Of a DNA stretch of 16,359 nt, positions 6,449 through 14,183 are shown piece after piece. The stretch comes from an uncultured Bacteroidales bacterium. Lineage in GTDB: Bacteria; Bacteroidota; Bacteroidia; Bacteroidales; P3. How positions within the stretch are numbered: position 1 is the stretch's first letter; each line of letters opens with the position of its first letter. The position numbers were made by a program, and so were the translations under genes. Location of the stretch: NCBI GenBank assembly GCA_937884485.1, contig CALGCG010000027.1:1-16359 (forward strand). The letters are read 5' to 3'. The notes under the pieces were generated by a model. It did not search any database, was not told the DNA's origin, and saw only the letters and a list, made by a program, of their open reading frames with translations.

Positions 6449-9400
6449 CCCGAAAAAGATTATCATTACACTAACCTTGTTGCTCTCGCTGGTGCCGATA
6501 CAAGCAATTTGTTCCACGATACCCATTACAAGCAGCGACACAAATCAAATCCAGCAAAACTGCATGGTGACAATTCTCGGCCCCCAGCAGGAATGTGACC
6601 TCACATCTTACCTTGATCAGTTTTATCCGCAACTGCTGACAGAAGAAAACAACTATGCAGACGCCATAGCTGCCTGCAAGGGTGATGAGGTGACGTACAC
6701 CGCACTGACCGACCATCCCACCGGAACAGAAATGGAAAGTTACCTGTGGACTGCAATAGGCGGTGATATAACTTCGAACGACAATGGTGAAAGCGTAACC
6801 ATCAAATGGGGCAATGGCGATTTCGGACAATTGCAGATAACGGTTACCCTTTCAGACGGCAGCGAATGCACACTGACAAGGAACGTCGTCCTTATCAGTA
6901 AACCTGACCTCAACACGCAAACTCTGCCAAGCTATTACATTGACGAAAATGGTGACAAAATAATCGAAATATGCAAAGGCGGCTCTGTGGAATTCATCGA
7001 CAACAGCGTGAACGTCCAGACCATTGCTACGGGTTTCCTGTGGGAAAGCAGCATTAGCACTGAGAGCACTCGAAATTACACGCTTGAAGACATAAACACA
7101 GAAATGATAGTGAAACACATTCTGACTTCGTTCTGTGGGTGTGATACCACCGAGACATTCCGCATCAAACTCAAGGACGGAAAAAATCTTGAATTGTCAT
7201 GTTATGGCACTGTTTGTGGGGGAACGGCAGCAAAATACACGGCTCTCAACGTTGCATGTAGTCCTTACGTCTGGATTGTAGATGGGGGTGTCATCACGAC
7301 AGGCCAGGGCACTCCATCCGTTGAGGTGCTGTGGGACAATCCAGCCAGCGGTTATGGGACAATCGGACTCGACGGTGCATTTTGCGATGAGAATGTGTGC
7401 AACAGTATTATGTCCGTAAAGATACCCATAATATCCGATAACATCGGCATAATGGGAAAGAAAGAACTCTGCCAGGGAGAATTCTTCAAATACAGTCTTC
7501 CATTGTGGGGCAGCACTTATTACGACTGGACAGTACAGCCCTCGACCGGCGTGACGATAGTCAACGGCGACAACATAAACGAGCGAATCATCACCTTCGA
7601 TTCCAACGGTGTATATACTATCACCGTCAACTATGGCTGCGATTTTCTGGGTTGTGTGGGGTTTACCTCCCAAGTGGACACCATCTATGTGTTGCCAAGA
7701 CTTGTCATCAATGGAGAGAAAATTGTATGTCTCAATAGTTCATATACCTACAGCACCAATGAGCCGGATGGTATTCTACAATGGAAGATACTTTCCCCTT
7801 CCGGCATAAGTCAGACATCGGATGGCAACACCCTCTCATACCAGTTTTTAGAGACTGGTACCTACACCATCACCGCCTCAAGCGATAATTATTGCAACGA
7901 GGCCGTATACTATGTCGAGGTCAATGCTCCCCCGGAGGCAATAAGCGTGGGCATGATAGAGGGCAAACACATCGTGTGCCGCAACAATTCACTTGACCTG
8001 ACTATTAGCAGTGGAGCTGGTGTGGGCGAGGGCTGCCATCTGGAATGGGCAGCGCCATGTTCACAGGCAACCTTGACGCCCATTTCTAACAATATTTTCA
8101 CAGTCCCATACGGCGACGAGGTGTGTAATGTCAATGTGTTTACCGTCGACAACCGCACGGGGTGCAGGTCGGAGGCTGCCGTCCATACTGTGACAGCCTT
8201 CGAGCTTGCGAGTATAGTACCCGAAACGTTATATGCCTGTCCTCAATCCATAATGCATCTCGATGCACCCCTACAGGACAATGTGTTCTATGAATGGAAG
8301 GTGCAGCCAGAAAACCGCGCAAGCGTCATTGGTGACAAAACGGAGGCATCGGTGGATGTCATTGTCAACACAATGGAAAATGGCATATATGCGCCATTCG
8401 TCCTGTCCCTTGTAAGACATTATTGCTACGGACTGAAAGATTCGGTAGCCTATAATGTCGTGGTGGGAGAGAATAATGCTGTCGTAACCATTAATCCTGC
8501 CTCATCTTGCCAAGGGGAAGCGGTAACGCTAACAGCAACATGTGCCAACTGTGGCACCTCCTTCGAGGCGGAGTCATGGAAAGTGGGTGGAATAAATATT
8601 GGTTCTTCGAATCCTATAAGCCACACTTTCACTCAAGCCGGGAATATTCCCATTGACCTCACCTACAATACAAATGACAACACCCATTTCTGCAATAATC
8701 TTCACGCAACGTCTTTAATTCACATCATACGCAAGCCCAGTTTCGTAATAGTGAGAAATGGGAACATCCTCTCACGGGAAATGAATTATGACAGCGAGAA
8801 CACTGCGACAAGCCCTTACTCATATTCCTGGACATACGACGGTACGCCCGTTTCTACAACAATGACATGCCCGATTATCGGAACAGGAGAATACTGTCTG
8901 ACCATTACAAACAACCTGACAGGATGCGATAATAAGGTGTGCAAGAAGATATTGGACGATTGCGAACAATCCACAATGATAACTGATGTTTGCGGTGCTG
9001 TGGTGAGAATTGAGTTGGAGGATGTCGGGTGCGAATGGATTATCACAACCGATGATGAGAATGCACAAATCACACAACTTTCCTCAACGATGTTCAGAGT
9101 GGAATACACCACCGTCGGGTACCATGTCATAGAGGCCACAACCAACGATGAATGTGATAATTGTCATTATGCTTCTAAAACAATTTTGGTACAATACATA
9201 CTCAATGTTTCCGCACGATACGACTGCGAGAACTCCCGGATAGTGGTTACTGATAACTCTTATTACTATGACCCTGCTTTTGAAGGGTCCAGAACTCTCT
9301 ATTTCAACTTCAACAACGCAGACTATGCAATGCTGCCTGGCGCTTATACATATAACATCAATAATATAGTTTTACCTACGGTTGAAACTAACTTCATTAT

Positions 9401-11627
9401 TACTGCGAGAATAGAAGACTGTGGCTATTCCGTTTCCACGCTGCTGACTTTATATCCTGGTGCATCCATTCTCAGAATAAATCCGGATAGAACCAACCTG
9501 TGTGCCGATGTCCCCTTTGAATTCTCTGCGGATGTTTCGGGTGTGGTGAATACTTATTTCTGGGATTTCGGAGATGGTTCTGTGACAAGTAATTTTTCAC
9601 AAAGCCATACTTTTAGTACTTTATATGGAGACTACTATGTAAAATTATTGATTTTTGATGGTAATGGATGCCCTGTCTCATTGGTAAGACAATATACAGT
9701 AAAACAAGATGTATTAAAAGCAGGAAGTCTTATACCTGAAAATAACGTTGATTTATGTTCAGGAGACAATCGCTATATTTGGTATATTAATACAAGTGAT
9801 AACAATAACGTTTTTAATAACATTAATTCGTATACATGGAGACCCACTCCCACACCCTCAAACCTGACAGGCAACGCTTATGAATATAACACGCATTATA
9901 CTGGTGACTACAGCGTCAGAGTTGTTGACGTGAACGGGTGTATCGGAGAAGGAGAGGTGAACGTGGGATTCTTCGACAAGCCGCTAGTTCTCATCAAAGA
10001 CATTGAGAAACATTGTACTGGCGAAGAAATACATTTTTCATGTTTTACACACAATAGCTATATTTCATACGACTGGACTCTGACAAAAGCAGGGACAACA
10101 GTATCGTTAACCAATCCCCATTCAACAGACCCATATTTCGTTCCGTCAACAGATGGCGACTATACGATTTCTTTAACCATCCACAACCAAAATTGCGAGG
10201 AAACGGCAACCATGACTTTCCATGTGTATAAAACTCCAGCCCCACCCGTATTGAGCTTTGGCGAAAATAGTTGTATCTGTAAGCCACCGGTCAACCTCGT
10301 ATCCGACAGATACGCCAGCTGGAGCAACGGCTCATTGGGCAATCAGGCCAACTATTACTCTGCGGGATATGCTACCGCTTTCATTGTAGACCAGAACAGC
10401 GGCTGCAGGAGCGACACCAGCAGGATTTATATCACCCATGCACCCAATTTCGATGCATTGCTCACGGGATGCTATACAAGATGTCTTCCAGACACACTCC
10501 CTGTCTATATGTTAAGTCCGGATGGGCTGAAGTGGGTATGGTCGCTTGAAGGAGGATGGATTGCCAACGGGACTAACAATCATAATATTTACCTACCATT
10601 GCCACAATACGGCAATTACAGCATGAATGTTAGATTTGGCGATAATTGCGAGATAGAATCCCCCACGCTTACCATTGAGGAGGATGATATGTGCGGTTGC
10701 GACAGCATACAGGTAATGCCGCTGGGCAAGGATGAATGTTATATAAAAGACTGCCAGCTCTATTACACTCTGACTATGGAGGTAACGAACCAATCCTCGG
10801 CTCCTGTCATCTTCGACCAGATAAGTACTATGTCTGGAGTTACTGTCATTAGTAGCCCACTGCCGTTAACTATCGGTGCCGGTGCTACAGCCTTTGTCCA
10901 AATCGGTTTCAGGCTTACCAACCTTCAGATTTCCCACATCGCCTTCAGCCTCATCAGCACTTCATTGGACTGCGAAAGGGAAATCTCCATGCCCATCGAT
11001 TTCTCGGCATGTGTTGGGACAGACTGCGAAATTAAACTCGACGAAATACTATACAACCCCACAATCAGCAGTCCCAATGCCTCGGCAGCATTTAAATTCA
11101 AACTGACATTGCCTACGGGAACCAATTCTGTCCTGGGTGTGTACTCAGAGCCCAGCCAGGTGGTAGACTACGACGCGACTTCGCTGCCCACCGTCACGGG
11201 GCTGCTCGTCCTCGATTATGGAAGGCTCCAACAGATGCAGGAATCGGGCGACTCGGTGGTTTGCATCCATGTTTTGATATGCGACGACGACAAACTGTGT
11301 CTTGCCGTAGTCTGCGTGAAGGTTAAAGACCTTTTGGATCAGATTGTGAACGGAGCAAAGACCAGTAGGCAGGATTTCGGTAGGATGTCTGACGTTGGAC
11401 AGTCCGAGCCGTATTTAGTGCCCAATCCCGCTGGTAACGAAGTACGCGTGGTGGGAATAGAAGCCAACAGCATAGAGACGCTCACGCTGATAGATATGAA
11501 TGGCAAAGTGTTGCTTTCTGTATCGGGTAAGAACACAATGGACATACATACCATCTCTAAAGGTTACTATATCCTTAAAATCAAATCCACTGACGGCATC
11601 TATTACCTTAAATTAATAAAGGCTTGA
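6414..11627 (+). CDS. Giant exported PKD/Ig-like repeat protein with T9SS type A sorting domain
   Basis: A 1737-residue protein. The ATG at 6414 lies 35 bp inside the end of gene B; no other in-frame ATG precedes the hydrophobic signal segment (about residues 16-31, IIITLTLLLSLVPIQA), so I accept it. The body is a string of beta-rich modules, most opening with a motif like C-x-G-x-x-V/F-x-Y. These cysteines fall near residues 88, 187, 268, 353, 439, 522, 609 and 699, and again near 1030, 1115 and 1201, a period of about 86 residues. A classic PKD signature (WDFGDGS) is near residue 1050. The last ~73 residues (YLVPNPAGNEVRV to YLKLIKA) form a T9SS sorting domain. Such proteins act as surface adhesins or gliding-associated filaments in Bacteroidetes; which applies here is unknown. 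A strong terminator follows. Confidence 0.85.
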   Translation: MAHPQRKLLKNNPKKIIITLTLLLSLVPIQAICSTIPITSSDTNQIQQNCMVTILGPQQECDLTSYLDQFYPQLLTEENNYADAIAACKGDEVTYTALTDHPTGTEMESYLWTAIGGDITSNDNGESVTIKWGNGDFGQLQITVTLSDGSECTLTRNVVLISKPDLNTQTLPSYYIDENGDKIIEICKGGSVEFIDNSVNVQTIATGFLWESSISTESTRNYTLEDINTEMIVKHILTSFCGCDTTETFRIKLKDGKNLELSCYGTVCGGTAAKYTALNVACSPYVWIVDGGVITTGQGTPSVEVLWDNPASGYGTIGLDGAFCDENVCNSIMSVKIPIISDNIGIMGKKELCQGEFFKYSLPLWGSTYYDWTVQPSTGVTIVNGDNINERIITFDSNGVYTITVNYGCDFLGCVGFTSQVDTIYVLPRLVINGEKIVCLNSSYTYSTNEPDGILQWKILSPSGISQTSDGNTLSYQFLETGTYTITASSDNYCNEAVYYVEVNAPPEAISVGMIEGKHIVCRNNSLDLTISSGAGVGEGCHLEWAAPCSQATLTPISNNIFTVPYGDEVCNVNVFTVDNRTGCRSEAAVHTVTAFELASIVPETLYACPQSIMHLDAPLQDNVFYEWKVQPENRASVIGDKTEASVDVIVNTMENGIYAPFVLSLVRHYCYGLKDSVAYNVVVGENNAVVTINPASSCQGEAVTLTATCANCGTSFEAESWKVGGINIGSSNPISHTFTQAGNIPIDLTYNTNDNTHFCNNLHATSLIHIIRKPSFVIVRNGNILSREMNYDSENTATSPYSYSWTYDGTPVSTTMTCPIIGTGEYCLTITNNLTGCDNKVCKKILDDCEQSTMITDVCGAVVRIELEDVGCEWIITTDDENAQITQLSSTMFRVEYTTVGYHVIEATTNDECDNCHYASKTILVQYILNVSARYDCENSRIVVTDNSYYYDPAFEGSRTLYFNFNNADYAMLPGAYTYNINNIVLPTVETNFIITARIEDCGYSVSTLLTLYPGASILRINPDRTNLCADVPFEFSADVSGVVNTYFWDFGDGSVTSNFSQSHTFSTLYGDYYVKLLIFDGNGCPVSLVRQYTVKQDVLKAGSLIPENNVDLCSGDNRYIWYINTSDNNNVFNNINSYTWRPTPTPSNLTGNAYEYNTHYTGDYSVRVVDVNGCIGEGEVNVGFFDKPLVLIKDIEKHCTGEEIHFSCFTHNSYISYDWTLTKAGTTVSLTNPHSTDPYFVPSTDGDYTISLTIHNQNCEETATMTFHVYKTPAPPVLSFGENSCICKPPVNLVSDRYASWSNGSLGNQANYYSAGYATAFIVDQNSGCRSDTSRIYITHAPNFDALLTGCYTRCLPDTLPVYMLSPDGLKWVWSLEGGWIANGTNNHNIYLPLPQYGNYSMNVRFGDNCEIESPTLTIEEDDMCGCDSIQVMPLGKDECYIKDCQLYYTLTMEVTNQSSAPVIFDQISTMSGVTVISSPLPLTIGAGATAFVQIGFRLTNLQISHIAFSLISTSLDCEREISMPIDFSACVGTDCEIKLDEILYNPTISSPNASAAFKFKLTLPTGTNSVLGVYSEPSQVVDYDATSLPTVTGLLVLDYGRLQQMQESGDSVVCIHVLICDDDKLCLAVVCVKVKDLLDQIVNGAKTSRQDFGRMSDVGQSEPYLVPNPAGNEVRVVGIEANSIETLTLIDMNGKVLLSVSGKNTMDIHTISKGYYILKIKSTDGIYYLKLIKA

Positions 11628-11647
11628 TAGTCACCATAAGAGTTCTC

Positions 11648-11690
11648 GCAGCCATCCCCTCCTATTCTGGAGGGGATGGCTGCTTTGTAA
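11648..11690 (+). terminator. Hairpin terminator after the ATPase/propeller/giant-protein operon
   Basis: A perfect 15-bp inverted repeat, GCAGCCATCCCCTCC (11648-11662) and GGAGGGGATGGCTGC (11669-11683), with a TATTCT loop lies 20 bp after the stop codon. The T-rich tail is short (TTTGTAA), so it may be only moderately efficient, but position and symmetry are convincing. Confidence 0.75.
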
Positions 11691-12001
11691 GTACACGAAT
11701 TTGTAATAGCGATGAAGCCATCCCAGAAATCCTTCCATTCAAAAGATTCTTCATTCATTAACTTTGCAATGTTTTTATAGCAATGGTATCGCATATAACT
11801 AATTGATATAAATACAATAATGTAATTTATATGTTTCAATGATTAGTTCCAAATCAAATCATATTTAATGTTTTTGGAAAACGAGAAGGTGCTGCATCGC
11901 ATCTCAACTTTTAGGTCTGTCGTAAAAACACGCTCCGGCATCAACCCACTCTAGTTGGGATATGCAGATTGGAGCAGAGCAAACAATAGTGGAGAATAAA
12001 T
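11684..12001. other. AT-rich non-coding stretch
   Basis: No convincing gene. A minus-strand frame at 11603-11839 reads through the terminator hairpin and the end of the giant gene, so it is not accepted, although its central part (near 11700-11790) looks somewhat protein-like and could be a decayed fragment. A TAACTTTG box at 11759-11766 matches the -7 consensus but has no TTTG partner and no gene downstream. Confidence 0.35.
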
Positions 12002-12032
12002 GATTATCTGCCGCCACCTCTGCAAGCCGTAA
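12002..12032 (+). pseudogene. Relic of the 3' end of a DUF4248 gene
   Basis: The 31 bp here match 716-746, the last ten codons and stop of the DUF4248 gene, with two substitutions (29 of 31). In the same frame they read IICRHLCKP-stop against IICRHLGEP-stop. The upstream part of the gene is absent. A terminator hairpin follows 19 bp later. This looks like the tail of a second, deleted or displaced DUF4248 gene. Confidence 0.6.
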
Positions 12033-12042
12033 GCACCCCACG

Positions 12043-12105
12043 TCAAAAAATCCCTCCCCGAAACGCCATTAGTTACGTCTCGGGGAGGGTTGTGTTTTAT
12101 ATCTT
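12043..12105. terminator. Bidirectional hairpin terminator
   Basis: CCCTCCCCGAAACG (12052-12065) pairs with CGTCTCGGGGAGGG (12076-12089) with one mismatch around a 10-nt loop. On the minus strand it is followed directly by ATTTTTTG (12051-12044), and on the plus strand by a T-rich run (TTGTGTTTTATATCTTTT). It can therefore end minus-strand transcripts from the 12362-12392 promoter and plus-strand readthrough past the DUF4248 relic. Confidence 0.75.
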
Positions 12106-12355
12106 TTCATTTTTGTCGTCGGTAATCCGCCTCTTCAAAAGTAAACTACAAGAACAAATCCGCTTGACTTCCGTAAGTAGCGAACCACCACACAGATTGC
12201 CGTATTCGTCCTCGAAAGAAAACCGCTGACAATCTTACCAACACACCGTCAATCTGCACCCGTCAATAAACTCCGTTGTGTCACCCCAGTGGAAAAGACT
12301 ATATAAAAAAACTTACCTTGAGCGCGCTGTTCTTATGGGAAACGAGGTAAGTATG
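12044..12355 (-). ncRNA. Candidate non-coding RNA of about 310 nt
   Basis: A perfect minus-strand promoter at 12392-12362 and a strong terminator at 12089-12044 bracket a stretch with no plausible ORF on that strand. Inside are complementary segments: CGAGGTAAGT/ACTTACCTTG (12343-12352 with 12311-12320) and CAGATTG/CAATCTG (near 12200 and 12250). I do not recognise tmRNA, RNase P, SRP or 6S signatures. A hairpin with a T-tract right after the promoter (12303-12352) could instead end a much shorter RNA of about 50 nt. The transcript is inferred from its promoter and terminators only. Confidence 0.45.
12303..12352 (-). terminator. Promoter-proximal hairpin with T-tract; early terminator or attenuator
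   Basis: On the minus strand, ACTTACCTCG (12352-12343), a 22-nt loop, CAAGGTAAGT (12320-12311) and a run of seven T. The hairpin begins within a few bases of the predicted transcription start, so it would either define a tiny RNA or control readthrough into the longer unit. Confidence 0.5.
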
Positions 12356-12361
12356 TTTATG

Positions 12362-12392
12362 CAAAAGTACAACTTTTTCTCATTCCTGCAAA
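12362..12392 (-). promoter_or_regulatory. Consensus Bacteroidetes promoter, minus strand, with no gene downstream
   Basis: Minus strand TTTG (12392-12389), 19-nt spacer, TACTTTTG (12369-12362). It has the same -33 box, spacing and -7 box as the nifJ promoter at 143-173, and the spacer start is also similar. No ORF follows, which is the main reason for proposing an RNA gene. Confidence 0.75.
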
Positions 12393-12529
12393 ATATTTTT
12401 TGATATTTTAGATAAATAAATTGAATATTAATATTTTGTATTTTTCAATATATCAATCTCATCTACCCAATTTTTTCCAAAAACCTGCCTTGCAAGCCTT
12501 ATTTTACCCTTTGTCCACACCACATGTAA

Positions 12530-12577
12530 CAGTACAGAAACAGGTATTTATCCATATAGAATCAGTACAGAAAGAGG
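12530..12577 (+). repeat. Direct repeat upstream of the phage-like cassette
   Basis: CAGTACAGAAACAGG (12530-12544) and CAGTACAGAAAGAGG (12563-12577) differ at one position and lie 33 bp apart, about three helical turns. This spacing would suit a dimeric regulator upstream of the cassette. It may be chance; no regulator is known. Confidence 0.35.
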
Positions 12578-12609
12578 ACAAATCCATACCCCATTGTTTC
12601 CCGCCGCTT

Positions 12610-12617
12610 TATTTTTG
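12610..12617 (+). promoter_or_regulatory. Possible -7 box for the phage-like cassette
   Basis: TATTTTTG fits TAnnTTTG and would start transcription about 90 bases before the DUF6266 gene. No TTTG lies at the expected distance upstream (an ATTGTTT is too close), so this is weak. Confidence 0.25.
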
Positions 12618-12715
12618 CCCCGTCTTTCAAAGCCAAGCCTGACAGGTGCACATATCGGGCATCGCCAAGAGGACTGAAAAGAAAGTACAACAAAAATTAA
12701 AGAAAGGAAACCTTT

Positions 12716-13597
12716 ATGGCTAAAATCTTCGGTGTAAATACCAAAATCAGCGGTAAGGTGGGGCAACTGCTCTACCGTCAGACCAGGACTGGCACGGTTG
12801 TCAGCGAACTGCCTGTCAAGCCCGTCATTCCACGCCGTAGCGCAAGGCAGATGGACCGCCGCGCACAGTGGGCCAATCTTGGTGCCATCTACAAGCAATT
12901 CGATGCCATGCTCCGCAATGGCTATGAGAACCTGCCTCCGCAGATGTCTGTCTACAACGCCTTCATCCAGGCCAACATTGATGTGGTCAAGGTCTACATC
13001 ACCAAGACCATACGGCTTAACGGCGGTGCCATCCTCGCACCATACCAGATTACTCGCGGCAGCCTCCCCAGCATTGGAATGGCCAAAAACGCCTCCAACA
13101 TCCTCGTCAGCAGCGTAGCCCTCGGCACCCTCGCCATCGATGCCAACACCACCGTCGGACAGTTCTCACAGGCGGTCATTGACAATAATGACTCTTTCCT
13201 GGAGGGCGATCAGCTCACTTTCTTCCACGGCAGGCAAACCATCGACAGCGTAACCCGTACCCCTCGCGCCACCATCAAGGGCTACAAGGTCGTCCTCGAC
13301 ACCGCCGCCGATGCCAAGCTTTGGGACGTGGTGGACAAAATCGGATTCTCCGTGGCCGACAACTGTCTCGCCACCTCCGTAGCCATCACCAACGGGGCGG
13401 CGGCATGGGTGCACAGCCGCGAGGAAGGCGACGGCACGCTCCGCGTCAGCACACAGCTCTTCTTTGTTGAGAACGCCGCCCTCGCCTCCTATCAGGGACG
13501 CACTGCCTTCACGGCTTCGGTCAACAGCTATGGCGGCATCAACTCCGCTGCCGTCTACCTCAAGCCCGAGGTCGCCGCACTCGAAGTTACGCCCTGA
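12716..13597 (+). CDS. DUF6266 family protein
   Basis: A 293-residue protein opening with MAKIFGVNTKISGKVGQLLY and followed by PRRSARQMDRRAQWANL. This Gly-rich, SGKVG start and PRR..RQ..RR block resemble what I know of DUF6266, a Bacteroidetes family of unknown function. The first ATG is preceded by AAAGGAAACCTTT, a clear ribosome-binding context for this phylum. There is no signal peptide, lipobox or membrane segment; much of the remainder looks beta-rich. As the first gene of a unit that continues with fibre-like and lysis genes on the same strand, it may be a structural component of a phage-like particle, but that is inference from context. Base composition is more GC-rich than the preceding intergenic DNA and resembles the rest of the cassette. 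A hairpin follows 13 bp after the stop. Confidence 0.75.
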   Translation: MAKIFGVNTKISGKVGQLLYRQTRTGTVVSELPVKPVIPRRSARQMDRRAQWANLGAIYKQFDAMLRNGYENLPPQMSVYNAFIQANIDVVKVYITKTIRLNGGAILAPYQITRGSLPSIGMAKNASNILVSSVALGTLAIDANTTVGQFSQAVIDNNDSFLEGDQLTFFHGRQTIDSVTRTPRATIKGYKVVLDTAADAKLWDVVDKIGFSVADNCLATSVAITNGAAAWVHSREEGDGTLRVSTQLFFVENAALASYQGRTAFTASVNSYGGINSAAVYLKPEVAALEVTP

Positions 13598-13609
13598 CTG
13601 TCCGTAATT

Positions 13610-13659
13610 AGCCGTCTGCTCCACGGAGGCCGCTCAATCGTCCTCCGTGGCCATCGGCT
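13610..13659 (+). other. Long hairpin after the DUF6266 gene
   Basis: CCACGGAGG (13621-13629) and CCTCCGTGG (13642-13650) form a perfect 9-bp stem. An outer pair, AGCCG (13610-13614) with CGGCT (13655-13659), extends it across an internal loop. No T-tract follows, so it may be a processing or stability element, or a weak terminator between the DUF6266 gene and the next genes. Confidence 0.6.
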
Positions 13660-13686
13660 GACACTCACCGGCATCCGATAAAGATG

Positions 13687-13720
13687 TGTTCCGTGTAGGC
13701 GGCTTCAGCCGCCGCAAAAA
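13687..13720 (+). repeat. Short hairpin repeat, copy 3 (GC-rich stem)
   Basis: Head TGTTCCGTGTA, stem GGCGGC-TTCA-GCCGCC (13698-13713), then GCAAAAAG. The same stem recurs at 16103-16120. It is followed by low-complexity repeats of CAAAATT up to the next gene. Confidence 0.65.
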
Positions 13721-13764
13721 GAATTTCAAAATTCAATGTTCAAAATTCAAAATTAACTTGTCCC

Positions 13765-14109
13765 GTGGAAGACTTAGAGATTACCACCCTGCCAGTCGCC
13801 GACTGTCGCGACATTCCAAAGCTTCGTACTATGGGCTACGACTCCGACGGCAACGCCGCACAAGTCCGCATGTCCGACTTGTTGCCGCAACAGATACCTG
13901 CCGCCAGCATCGACTTCATTAACGGCATCTTCATCGCCCGCCAGCCTTTCGTACCTGGCACCTCCGAGGTCTTTGTCAACGGACTACGATACTTACCAGT
14001 CAGGGACTACAAGGAACTGGCGGGCGACGATACCGCCGACGGCTTCGAACTACCTGGAATAGAAAGCAGCGATGAGATAATCCTCAAAGCCATCCCTGTC
14101 ATCAATTAG
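13765..14109 (+). CDS. Small phage fibre/appendage-like protein 1
   Basis: A 114-residue protein with a GTG start at 13765; an ATG start at 13831 would remove the N-terminal LPVADCRDIPKLRTMGYD segment, which looks conserved-like, so GTG is preferred. The N-terminal part (LPV....IP.LR.MGYD.DGN.AQVRMSDLL) resembles the opening of Bacteroidetes phage tail-appendage proteins that refer to a parameter block. The C-terminal part (PFVPGTSEVFVNGLRYLPVRDY, then GFELPG.ESSDEIILKAIPV) is the short beta-module with a VFVNGL core often seen in phage fibres. The next gene shares this module. There is no signal peptide. The GTG lies inside TTGTCCCGTGG, identical to the head of hairpin-repeat copy 2. No specific receptor or function can be named. 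Confidence 0.6.
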   Translation: MEDLEITTLPVADCRDIPKLRTMGYDSDGNAAQVRMSDLLPQQIPAASIDFINGIFIARQPFVPGTSEVFVNGLRYLPVRDYKELAGDDTADGFELPGIESSDEIILKAIPVIN

Positions 14110-14127
14110 GACGCAAAAAGAAAATAC

Positions 14128-14160
14128 GTCCAGTGGCAAAGCCTTAAGGTTTTGCAAAAA
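14128..14160 (+). repeat. Short hairpin repeat, copy 4
   Basis: Head GTCCAGTG, then GCAAAGCCTT-AAGGTTTTGC (14136-14155; one G-T wobble), then a run of seven A. It lies 24 bases before the start of the next gene. Confidence 0.65.
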
Positions 14161-14183
14161 AATAAAAAGAAAAACTAAGAATC

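Noticed and set aside
11603..11839. Minus-strand frame of 78 codons with a partly protein-like centre
   Set aside because: It runs through the perfect terminator hairpin and into the end of the giant gene, and I recognise no family. At most it covers a decayed fragment near 11700-11790.
12044..12355. tmRNA, RNase P RNA or SRP RNA in the candidate RNA region
   Set aside because: No tRNA-like CCA end, no recognisable P4-type core and no GGAAG-type SRP tetraloop region was found when reading the minus strand.
12421..12642. Plus-strand frame of 73 codons upstream of DUF6266
   Set aside because: The translation is rich in Phe, Pro and Gln as expected for AT-rich intergenic DNA, there is no ribosome-binding context, and it contains the direct repeats and the possible -7 box.
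13721..13757. Low-complexity CAAAATT repeats before the GTG start
   Set aside because: Short A/T-rich slippage-type repeats are common between Bacteroidales genes, and no further structure is visible.
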